Shown here in pieces: positions 1 to 6,548 of a stretch of 7,072 nt of DNA (the stretch's first letter is position 1; each line of letters begins with the position of its first letter). Below the pieces are notes generated by a model. The model was not told the DNA's origin, searched no databases, and saw only the letters and a program-made list of their open reading frames with translations. Origin of the DNA: Bacteroidales bacterium UBA2198. Lineage in GTDB: Bacteria > Bacteroidota > Bacteroidia > Bacteroidales > VadinHA17. The stretch covers positions 2,401 through 9,472 of the forward strand of contig DCVC01000007.1 of assembly GCA_002328625.1 (NCBI GenBank), read 5' to 3'. A program made the position numbers and the translations under genes.

Positions 1-20
1 TCTTCTGGGGGGTTGGCGGG

Positions 21-884
21 TCAGTATTTTTCCGGAACGAAAGTCTGGTCGGTGATAGGAGGTCTTACATAAGCTACGTCATGTTTGAGCGGAGGCAGTT
101 TAAAAGGCTTCGGGGTAAGATCTTTATAAGGTATTAGTGAAAGCAGATGATCAATGCAGTTAAGCCGCGCCCTTCTTTTATTATCAGCGGGAACAACGTA
201 CCAGGGTGACTGCTTTGTGTCGGTGTATGAGAACATTTTGTCCTTTGCCATTGAATATTCAACCCATTTATCGCGCGATTCCATGTCAATAGGGCTTATC
301 TTCCAGCGTTTTGTCGGATCTTTTATCCGGTCCTGAAAACGGGTTTCCTGCTCACTGTCACTGATTGAAAACCAGTACTTAATAAATATTATCCCCGATC
401 TTATTAGCATCCTTTCAAACTCGGGGCATGATCTGAGGAATTCCTCATATTCCTCGTTTGTACAATATCCCATAACTTTTTCCACACCTGCCCTGTTATA
501 CCAGCTCCTGTCAAACAGGACTATCTCCCCTTCTGCAGGCAGGTGGGCTACATACCTTTGAAAGTACCATTGTGATTTTTCCTTTTCTGTTGGTATTCCA
601 AGTGCTACTATTCTGCATATCCTTGGATTCAGGCAGCCCGCTATCGTTTTTATGACACCACCCTTGCCTGCAGCATCACGACCCTCAAAAATCACAACAA
701 CTTTAAGTTTCCTTGCTTTAACCCACTCCTGAAGCTTAACCAATTCAATTTCGAGCTTACGAAGCTTACTTTCGTAATCTTTCAATGGAAGCTTTTTCTT
801 TTTGTCCGGTATTAAATCGTAATATAAGTCTTCCTTCTGGAAAGTCTCAACCCTGATCTTTTTGTTCTTCGACTTATCGGGCAT
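21..884 (-). CDS. ppk2: Polyphosphate kinase 2 (PPK2), class I-like
   Basis: The family moves phosphate between inorganic polyphosphate and nucleotides, typically making ATP or GTP from the diphosphate in class I members. It is a soluble P-loop enzyme related to thymidylate kinases. Numbering from a TTG at 887, the Walker A loop GRDAAGKGG spans residues 69-77, the Walker B-type segment LFDRSWYNRAGVE spans 124-136, and the basic lid region with KDPTKRW lies around 189-195. The DRSWYNRAGVE form is typical of one-domain PPK2 enzymes; class III AMP kinases differ here. The length, about 287 residues, is normal and the protein appears complete. I start at ATG 884 because the codon before it is a TTG; neither has a clear Shine-Dalgarno. 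A possible own -7 box, TATATTTC at 908-915 (minus), has one mismatch to TAnnTTTG. The family is very secure; the exact nucleotide preference is inferred. Confidence 0.96.
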   Translation of the reverse strand: MPDKSKNKKIRVETFQKEDLYYDLIPDKKKKLPLKDYESKLRKLEIELVKLQEWVKARKLKVVVIFEGRDAAGKGGVIKTIAGCLNPRICRIVALGIPTEKEKSQWYFQRYVAHLPAEGEIVLFDRSWYNRAGVEKVMGYCTNEEYEEFLRSCPEFERMLIRSGIIFIKYWFSISDSEQETRFQDRIKDPTKRWKISPIDMESRDKWVEYSMAKDKMFSYTDTKQSPWYVVPADNKRRARLNCIDHLLSLIPYKDLTPKPFKLPPLKHDVAYVRPPITDQTFVPEKY

Positions 885-956
885 CAATTAGAAGTTTGAG
901 CAAAAAAGAAATATACTGATTTTTTTTCGATTTACGAAATTTTTACCAGGGAATTA

Positions 957-1313
957 TTACTGAATGAATGGTATTGACAGCGGATACCTGAATTCCTCAC
1001 CTTTGGCGGCCTTCACGCTGGCAATAATAATACAGATTATTTTAAGTGTGCCAAGTATGGCAATTATGGGGATACCAATTATTATAATAACTAAAGGTAT
1101 GGCAAGAATAATATATAACAGTATTGACAACTGAAAATTAAGAGAGGCTTTTCCGTTCTGATCCACCCATTGTGATTCGTCTTTCCTTGTCAGCCAGCAT
1201 ATCAGTGGACCAATAATACCACCAAAAGGAAAAAAGAAGCCTGCAAATGCCGAAAGGTGACAAAGCATCGCCCAGTTTCTTTCAGTTTCTGATAATTCTC
1301 TGATCTCTCTCAT
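957..1313 (-). CDS. DUF4870-type small integral membrane protein
   Basis: This is a 118-residue protein with no known biochemical role. Hydrophobic segments lie at about residues 15-40 (with FFFPFGGIIGPLICW), 61-80 and 81-100, so it probably sits in the inner membrane with a short charged loop, TRKDESQWVDQNGK, at 42-55. The pattern of an N-terminal WAMLCHLSAF, a GP..CW turn before a charged loop, the FQ that follows it, and a YPL at the C-terminus is what I associate with DUF4870 (Tic20-like) proteins. Length is normal for that family. It lies 53 bp downstream of the exported protein gene and 72 bp upstream of ppk2 on the same strand, so co-transcription is possible. No promoter consensus stands out in front of it. 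The family call rests on recalled motif resemblance. Confidence 0.85.
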   Translation of the reverse strand: MREIRELSETERNWAMLCHLSAFAGFFFPFGGIIGPLICWLTRKDESQWVDQNGKASLNFQLSILLYIILAIPLVIIIIGIPIIAILGTLKIICIIIASVKAAKGEEFRYPLSIPFIQ

Positions 1314-1366
1314 GACAATTTACTTTTATAAAAAGACGTGCCTGTTTTTATTGTGCTGCATTATCA

Positions 1367-2212
1367 CTATTTTGATAATCGTTTCAGATCAGCCGTTAAT
1401 AATCCGTTAGGGTTACTTTTATTGATAAGATGTTGATTATAATAATACATGTCAGCATCATCAGTTCCTATCAGCATCTTAAAGCAGTAGCCTGAACTCC
1501 TGTCACCAACCGGACCCACTTTATGGAGTATCAATGTGTTAGGGGTTTTTTGTCCGATTGCTTCTACTATGGTTTCTTCAGGAACAATCTCAATTTTACC
1601 TGTATATAATGCTTTTATCCTTTCGATTGTCCTTAAATCGGGTGCCAGATCTTCCTCTTTTACCAGAATAGTCTTACTTCTTACAAGCGGAATATTTTTG
1701 TTATAATATCTAAGATATCTTCTTCCTGTTAGTGAAGGGTCATCTGAAATCATCTTTGCATGTTTCTGCATAAATGAAAGAACTGCACCAAGCTTATAAC
1801 CGTATTCCAGATCGTCTTCACCGGCAAACGAAAGCGGTATTGCACAGATCTCCGGCATCTCTCCAAGTTTTTCAACATCTTTCCCCTGTAAGAGGTTGAT
1901 GAAGTTAAAAACGGAGTTCGATTTGTCACTTTCAAAATTAGTTTCAGTCAATACAATGAAGGAATAGGAAGGATTTAACCTTCGTGTATTAAAATCAACT
2001 GCTTCGATAAATTCGTATGGAGTAATTTTCCAGTAATCATTCATCGCACGCCTGATATAGGTATTATAGGCAGAAAACTGACTTCCTTCCATAACAACGC
2101 AGGTAGTGGAGGCTGAAAATTGTTTTATCTCGTTACTTCCAGGAAAGGGAGCCTGTGCAATCAGCTGAGCCGATAACAAAAACATCGTGAAAAACACAAA
2201 GGGTTTTTTCAT
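1367..2212 (-). CDS. Exported protein of unknown function
   Basis: I do not recognise this 281-residue protein. It begins with a clear signal peptide: MKK, a hydrophobic core FVFFTMFLLSAQLIA, and probable signal peptidase I cleavage near AQA at 19-21. No lipobox Cys is present, so it is expected in the periplasm or outside rather than as a lipoprotein. The mature part is mixed alpha/beta in character. It has an aromatic segment, RRAMNDYWKITPYEF, at 54-68, three cysteines (38, 123, 243) and an aspartate/tyrosine stretch, GTDDADMYYYNQ, at 249-260. There is no later membrane segment. It starts 8 bp after the stop of the upstream exported protein, so the two are almost certainly one transcript and may act together in the envelope. 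No enzyme motif was seen. Confidence 0.88.
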   Translation of the reverse strand: MKKPFVFFTMFLLSAQLIAQAPFPGSNEIKQFSASTTCVVMEGSQFSAYNTYIRRAMNDYWKITPYEFIEAVDFNTRRLNPSYSFIVLTETNFESDKSNSVFNFINLLQGKDVEKLGEMPEICAIPLSFAGEDDLEYGYKLGAVLSFMQKHAKMISDDPSLTGRRYLRYYNKNIPLVRSKTILVKEEDLAPDLRTIERIKALYTGKIEIVPEETIVEAIGQKTPNTLILHKVGPVGDRSSGYCFKMLIGTDDADMYYYNQHLINKSNPNGLLTADLKRLSK

Positions 2213-2220
2213 TTACTAAA

Positions 2221-2991
2221 TTAATTTGCAGGAACATACAAAGGATTCTTTTCGTTGAACTTCCGGATAAATACAAACATTAAATCTTTCTTCTTTTTAC
2301 GTGGAAGTCTGACATATTCTTCATATAACTCGCTGTCTTTCATAAGCAAAAGTTCAGCGTTACTGACATCATATTCAAGGATCTTACCGCTTTCGAAATC
2401 GATAAGATATTGTTTTAATTCATTACTGGTGATATTCCTGTTGTATGGTGAATAATATGAGCCATAGGGATTCCCATAATTCCTGTAATAATAAGGCGAG
2501 GAAAACGGTGAATAATAAGGGTAATAATATGGAGAATAATAGGGTGAATAATAAGGATCGTAATAACCGTAAGGGCTGTTGTAATACCTGCTGTCGTACG
2601 ATGTTATATCTGCAACAAAATGACAGATGCTGCCGACAAAGGTTATTCTGTTAAAGTTACCCTGTATGAGAATATAGAGGATTCCATTCCTTGAATAGCC
2701 CCATACGGAATTCTTGTCAACCTCCTGCCTGATACCCATTCCGTCATAAAAATATATTTTATCGCCTGCAAACAGCTTCTTAAAAAACTCCCTGTCGTTA
2801 TAGTCAGTTGATGTAAGAAGCTTTGCCTTTGGAATAGGGCTATTCATCTTAACCTGGTCGAAATTAAGATAAACTCCTTCATTGAATCTGAAGTCAGGAG
2901 TATATTTAACCATGCCTTCCCTTTCCTGTGCTTTAAGCATGGCGGTTGTCAGAATCCCAATCAAAATTAATATCCTGATCAATTTCTTCAT
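2221..2991 (-). CDS. Exported protein with Tyr/Pro/Ser-rich repeat tract
   Basis: This is a 256-residue protein of unknown function. Residues 1-22 form a signal peptide (MKKLIR, then a hydrophobic core ending TTAMLKAQ), which suggests export. A folded N-terminal part (about 25-130) is followed by a low-complexity segment at 132-183, rich in Tyr with Pro, Ser and Gly and built of YYSP-like units. A charged C-terminal part includes a basic RKKKK run at 231-235. The tract resembles flexible surface or adhesive linkers, but that is inference. The gene is first in the minus-strand cluster and diverges from the histidine kinase gene across 145 bp; a candidate promoter lies at 3039-3070. The next gene begins 8 bp after its stop. 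The start is chosen because it gives the signal peptide directly; no Shine-Dalgarno is evident. Confidence 0.88.
   Translation of the reverse strand: MKKLIRILILIGILTTAMLKAQEREGMVKYTPDFRFNEGVYLNFDQVKMNSPIPKAKLLTSTDYNDREFFKKLFAGDKIYFYDGMGIRQEVDKNSVWGYSRNGILYILIQGNFNRITFVGSICHFVADITSYDSRYYNSPYGYYDPYYSPYYSPYYYPYYSPFSSPYYYRNYGNPYGSYYSPYNRNITSNELKQYLIDFESGKILEYDVSNAELLLMKDSELYEEYVRLPRKKKKDLMFVFIRKFNEKNPLYVPAN
2506..2553 (-). repeat. 12-bp tandem repeat encoding YYSP units
   Basis: Within the Tyr-rich segment the DNA repeats with a 12-base period: on the plus strand, units like GGTGAATAATAA and GGAGAATAATAG follow one another. They encode residues 147-162 as four YYSP or YYYP units. The wider low-complexity tract covers 2443-2598. 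The period is a multiple of three, so gain or loss of a unit keeps the reading frame and changes only the length of the tract. Confidence 0.75.
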
Positions 2992-3038
2992 AATGGTATA
3001 AGATTTACTTTATCAGTTCAAAAATTGTACCATAAGGA

Positions 3039-3070
3039 CAAAATTAACCTTTTCCTTTAAAGGTTGACAA
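3039..3070 (-). promoter_or_regulatory. Candidate promoter of the minus-strand exported-protein cluster
   Basis: Read on the minus strand, TAATTTTG (3046-3039) matches the Bacteroidota -7 consensus TAnnTTTG exactly. A TTG (3070-3068) lies 21 bases upstream of it, slightly longer than the usual 19-20. Transcription would start near 3033, giving a leader of about 40 bases before the ATG at 2991. The TTG is one half of a palindromic TTGACAA at 3064-3070 that also reads TTG on the plus strand. Confidence 0.5.
3046..3065. promoter_or_regulatory. Inverted repeat between the divergent promoters (possible operator)
   Basis: CCTTTAAAGG at 3054-3063 is a perfect 10 bp palindrome. It is nested in a second inverted repeat, AACCTTT (3046-3052) and AAAGGTT (3059-3065). 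It lies between the -33 and -7 elements of the leftward candidate promoter and upstream of the rightward one, where a dimeric regulator could affect both genes. No binding protein can be named from the sequence, and short AT-rich palindromes also arise by chance. Confidence 0.35.
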
Positions 3071-3093
3071 TCTAGCCTGATGTATATTTATCA

Positions 3094-3101
3094 TATATTT
3101 G
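3094..3101 (+). promoter_or_regulatory. Candidate -7 box for the hybrid histidine kinase gene
   Basis: TATATTTG matches TAnnTTTG exactly. No good -33 element is at the ideal distance; the nearest TTG (3064-3066) is 27 bases upstream, which is too far. A weaker alternative, TATATTTA at 3083-3090, lies 16 bases from the same TTG. With the exact box, transcription would begin around 3106-3108, leaving about 30 bases before the ATG at 3137. Confidence 0.4.
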
Positions 3102-3116
3102 CTTAAATTTACAATT

Positions 3117-3140
3117 ATGCAAAATTCCCCTGATTTATGA
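3117..3140 (+). other. Seven-codon upstream ORF overlapping the kinase start
   Basis: ATG at 3117 opens a short frame encoding MQNSPDL. Its TGA stop overlaps the kinase ATG in the sequence ATGA at 3137-3140. The overlap would permit termination-reinitiation coupling in a region with no visible Shine-Dalgarno. Nothing shows that it is translated, and a seven-codon frame is easily fortuitous. Confidence 0.25.
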
Positions 3141-4477
3141 ATTTTTTTCTTGAAAGAAGCAAATACGGCAGTTTAGATCATTCAACAGAGGATCCGTTCG
3201 ACAGAAGAAGAAAGTATCTGGAAATCTATACTATTATTGCTTTATTCTGCCTCATAGCAGCTGTATTACTTATTTCATTTGATCTCAGACTACTGGCAGG
3301 ATGTCTGGTTATTGCAGGTTCAATCCTGGTAGTTATTATTATCAGAAAAGCATCGCTTCTTATTAGAAATCTCAGGGAATCATTTTCTGATGTGTCTGAA
3401 TCGGACGCCAGAAAGGAAGATGTGATATCTGATTTTTCCCATAAGATAAGAGAACCTCTTAATAATCTTGTACTAATAGCTGATTTACTGTTGTCCTCGG
3501 GTGTTCAGAAAAAACAGAAAGATCTGATTGAAACCTTAATCGCTTCAACCAATAATATGGTGACCACTGTTAATGAATTAACAATGCAGTCAGCCGGAAA
3601 TTTAATCTTTGGCCCGAGGAAGCAAATAAGATTTAACCTTCTCTCTACAATACAGAATACCATTGAACTGTATAACCTGAAAGATAAAGCCAATATCGAT
3701 TTTATTCTCAATAAAAAAGATTACAGTGAATTTGAATGTACGGGGGATCCGATTATTATAAAACAAATTTTCCTGGATCTGTTTAATACCATTGAGGGGC
3801 AAAACAGGGAAACGGCAACCAAGGTAGCAATAAACCTGAAGACAGAAAAAGTGACGGAAAATGAAAAACTCATCATGATGAGGCTGCAGACCGACCAGAA
3901 TATGATTATAATAAATGAGGATGACTCAACCGGCCAACTGGCCTCAAAGCTTATTACTTCAGCCAATGGTAGATTCAGTCAGGAATTCGGGAGTCACTAC
4001 ACTGTACTCAATATTCATTTGTCTTTCCTGAATCCGGCAATTGAACCGACATGGCAATCAGTCGGTGTAACGGCGGAGGAATATGTTGAGAAAATCCATA
4101 AGGAACTGAAAGATATTAACGTGCTGCTTGTTGAGGATAACCTTATTAATCAGAAAATTATTCTTCTTACTCTTAATCCTCTGGTCAAAAATATTGATAC
4201 AGCATCCAATGGGAAGGAGGCCCTGGAAAAATTTGAGACAGAAGAATACGACCTGATTCTGATGGATATTATGATGCCGGTGATGAACGGACTTGCTGCT
4301 GCTGAAAATATTAGGAAAATGGAAACCGGAACAGATTCCCGCATTCCGATCATAGCAATTACAGCAAATGCCATGCTGGGAGATAAAGAAAAGTGTCTTT
4401 CAGCGGGCATTGATGATTATATAAGCAAGCCTTTTCAGCCGGCTGCACTTATTGAAAAGATAAAACGAATCTTATAA
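3137..4477 (+). CDS. Membrane-anchored hybrid histidine kinase/response regulator with degenerate ATPase domain
   Basis: A 446-residue signalling protein. Two hydrophobic segments (about 31-48 and 51-69) anchor it in the inner membrane with almost no periplasmic loop. The HisKA dimerisation helix follows, with phosphoacceptor His102 in SHKIREPLNNL. The region that should be the HATPase domain (about 165-300) keeps an N-box-like stretch, GDPIIIKQIFLDLFNTIEG (203-221), but Thr or Ile stands where the Mg-binding Asn and Ala are expected. No DxGxG G1 box is visible, and the G2 loop is reduced to STGQLASKLI (264-273). The C-terminal receiver domain (about 327-446) is intact: Asp334, phosphoacceptor Asp377 in LILMD, Thr409 and Lys431 in KPF. 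It may therefore act as a phosphatase, phosphorelay or scaffold partner rather than an autokinase; this is inference. No DNA-binding domain is present. ATG 3137 is the first in-frame start, after an in-frame TGA at 3131. Confidence 0.9.
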   Translation: MNFFLERSKYGSLDHSTEDPFDRRRKYLEIYTIIALFCLIAAVLLISFDLRLLAGCLVIAGSILVVIIIRKASLLIRNLRESFSDVSESDARKEDVISDFSHKIREPLNNLVLIADLLLSSGVQKKQKDLIETLIASTNNMVTTVNELTMQSAGNLIFGPRKQIRFNLLSTIQNTIELYNLKDKANIDFILNKKDYSEFECTGDPIIIKQIFLDLFNTIEGQNRETATKVAINLKTEKVTENEKLIMMRLQTDQNMIIINEDDSTGQLASKLITSANGRFSQEFGSHYTVLNIHLSFLNPAIEPTWQSVGVTAEEYVEKIHKELKDINVLLVEDNLINQKIILLTLNPLVKNIDTASNGKEALEKFETEEYDLILMDIMMPVMNGLAAAENIRKMETGTDSRIPIIAITANAMLGDKEKCLSAGIDDYISKPFQPAALIEKIKRIL

Positions 4478-4517
4478 GGGCAAAAAGTAATTTTCTCCCC
4501 AAAGGGACGGGATCTGT

Positions 4518-6422
4518 TCAGATAGTATCCTTAACTACTTCATCCTTTCCACTGCGACGAAGATTTTGATATCTCAGAGACGGAGAAGGGATGAATTTTT
4601 TAAATCCATATGACTGCCACTTTTCATCAACTGTTTTTATTGTAGCTTCATCGGAGCACACTATATCAGGCCATTTCCGAGGGAATCCGCCCTTGCGGAA
4701 GATCTTGATTGTCCCGTCAATCATCATTGATGAATGGGTTATAAATGAGTGATCCCGTTTCGGATCTGAATTGCCAAGAACCTGCCAGAAGATCATAAAA
4801 AGATCTTTTACATCAACGGTATGATCTACAACAAGTACCAGTCTGAATAATCTTTCTATATCACTGTTTATTAAGATATCCCTCACTTTATCAATTACTT
4901 CAGCATCCTCTTCCTGGTTAACAGATAATATTATTACAGGGATCCCAATATTTAAAAGATCTGAATTGAAACTGTTAATGAATTTATTTTCAGTAAGCTT
5001 ATCTGTTAGTTCCGGTTCATTTGAAATAATGTATTCACGGGGAGCCTGTTTTTGTTGAATTTCTTCAGTAAATTTTACTGTAGCATCTAATCCGGCTTTG
5101 CCTCCGAAAGAAAAAGTATCGGACGAATGGTCCAGCACATCCAGAGGACCGTTGCAGAAAAAAATGTCGGAATAAAAATCTGTATTCTCAAATATATTAA
5201 TGGTAAGCTTTCTGTAATCTCTTATGTTCACCTCACCGCTCACAATTATCAGATATTTGGTAAACATCATCTGTCCTGCTCCAAATAATGAGTTTAATAC
5301 TTTCATTCCCTGTCCCGGATATGTTTTATTGATCCTTACAATTGCAAGATTATGTGCAACTCCCGAAGGCGGTAAATGAAAGTCTTCAATCTCAGGCTGA
5401 ATTACCATTTTAAAAGGGGGAAGGAATATTTTTTCAGTAGCTTTGGTAAACCAGGAATCCTCATGGGGAGGTATCCCTACGATTGTTGCAGGATAAACTG
5501 CATTTCTGCGGTGTGTAATGCATGTTACATGAAATTTCGGATACCAGTCGGCAAGTGAGTAGAATCCGGTATGATCTCCAAAGGGACCTTCCCATACCAT
5601 ATTTTCGACTGGGTCAACATATCCTTCAATAATAATATCAGCATCGGAGGGTACAAAAAGTTCATTGGTAATACATTTTACGAGTTTTACTTTTCCCCTC
5701 CGTAGAAATCCTGTGAGAATATATTCGCTGATATTCTCTGGCAGAGGAGCTGTTGCTGAATAAGCATAAACAGGATCTCCTCCTAGGACAACTGTAACAG
5801 GCATTTTTTTGTTGAGCCTCTTCCATGCTTCAAAGTGGTTTGCACCTGTTTTATGACGCTGCCAATGTATTGCAGTTGTTTTTTCATCCAGTATCTGGAC
5901 CCTGTACATACCAATATTTGTTTTGCCCGATTCAGGGTGTATTGTATGCACCATGGGAAGGGTTATGAAGCGTCCTCCGTCATACGGCCAGCATTTGAGA
6001 ACAGGAAATATAGCAAGATCAGGTTCATGTAGAATCACCTGCTGGCACTTGCCTTTCTTATTTAGCATTACAGGGAAATATCCTGTTATTTTAAGAATGT
6101 CGGGTAAAGCGGCAATCTTTTTAACAAAGGAGGCTGGAATATCAGAAAGTCCATTAGCGATGGCTTCAATTTCCTCGCCTGGTTCAATTAAGTTGTTTTT
6201 TCCTAAAGCCATTGCCATTCTCTTGTCGGAACCGTAGGCATTTATAAGAAGAGGGAAGCCGGTTCCGTTATTATTGAACAGCAAAGCTTTTCCTTCTGAT
6301 TTAATTATTCGGTCAGTAACTTCGCTTATTTCAAGGACCGGATCCACGAAGGAGTTTATTACAATGATCTCATCCTCTTTCCTCAGGTCATCAATAAAAT
6401 TTGCAAGTCCGTTGTAGGCCAT
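4518..6422 (-). CDS. UbiD-family prenylated-FMN-dependent decarboxylase
   Basis: UbiD-family enzymes reversibly decarboxylate aromatic or alpha,beta-unsaturated acids using prenylated FMN made by UbiX. In quinone pathways they remove the ring carboxylate. Family marks are present: the flavin/metal site segment NIGMYRVQ (169-176) carrying Arg174, and EGPFGDHTGFYS (278-289). With Glu278 and Asp283 this matches the family's Arg-Glu-Glu/Asp catalytic triad. A conserved late block, MIDGTIKIFRKGGFPRKWP, spans 567-585. The length of 634 residues is longer than E. coli UbiD (about 500) and resembles the long form I recall from Bacteroidota and epsilonproteobacteria, often labelled menaquinone biosynthesis decarboxylase. 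Bacteroidota use menaquinone, not ubiquinone, so that role is plausible, but the substrate is not shown by the sequence. No ubiX or other quinone gene is adjacent. The gene converges on the kinase gene and lies downstream of the putative structured RNA. Confidence 0.95.
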   Translation of the reverse strand: MAYNGLANFIDDLRKEDEIIVINSFVDPVLEISEVTDRIIKSEGKALLFNNNGTGFPLLINAYGSDKRMAMALGKNNLIEPGEEIEAIANGLSDIPASFVKKIAALPDILKITGYFPVMLNKKGKCQQVILHEPDLAIFPVLKCWPYDGGRFITLPMVHTIHPESGKTNIGMYRVQILDEKTTAIHWQRHKTGANHFEAWKRLNKKMPVTVVLGGDPVYAYSATAPLPENISEYILTGFLRRGKVKLVKCITNELFVPSDADIIIEGYVDPVENMVWEGPFGDHTGFYSLADWYPKFHVTCITHRRNAVYPATIVGIPPHEDSWFTKATEKIFLPPFKMVIQPEIEDFHLPPSGVAHNLAIVRINKTYPGQGMKVLNSLFGAGQMMFTKYLIIVSGEVNIRDYRKLTINIFENTDFYSDIFFCNGPLDVLDHSSDTFSFGGKAGLDATVKFTEEIQQKQAPREYIISNEPELTDKLTENKFINSFNSDLLNIGIPVIILSVNQEEDAEVIDKVRDILINSDIERLFRLVLVVDHTVDVKDLFMIFWQVLGNSDPKRDHSFITHSSMMIDGTIKIFRKGGFPRKWPDIVCSDEATIKTVDEKWQSYGFKKFIPSPSLRYQNLRRSGKDEVVKDTI

Positions 6423-6503
6423 TTATTATACAATAGAAAGTTAAAGATATTTATAATTCGGATAAGGCAGGGTTGATAAAATGATAAAAGAATATTTTCA
6501 AGG

Positions 6504-6548
6504 TATATAAAACAATAATGGGAACTATTCCTAAGATTAGTTCCCATT
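6504..6548 (-). terminator. Terminator-like hairpin ending the structured RNA
   Basis: AATGGGAACTA (6517-6527) and TAGTTCCCATT (6538-6548) form a perfect 11 bp stem with a 10-base loop. Read on the minus strand, the stem is followed by ATTGTTTTATA, a fairly T-rich tail. This fits an intrinsic terminator closing the RNA before the UbiD gene, whose ATG is 95 bases further on. The tail is interrupted, so termination may be partial. Confidence 0.55.

Noticed and set aside
154..336. 60-codon plus-strand ORF antisense to ppk2
   Set aside because: It lies wholly inside the well-supported ppk2 gene on the other strand and shows no domain or signal; it is a shadow frame.
885..887. TTG codon as the start of ppk2
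   Set aside because: It is immediately followed by ATG at 884, which is the more likely initiator; the difference is one residue.
4478..4507. Possible bidirectional terminator between the convergent kinase and UbiD genes
   Set aside because: Only short interrupted stems are found (GGG..AAAA with TTTT..CCC, or TCCC with GGGA), without a proper T run after a stable hairpin.
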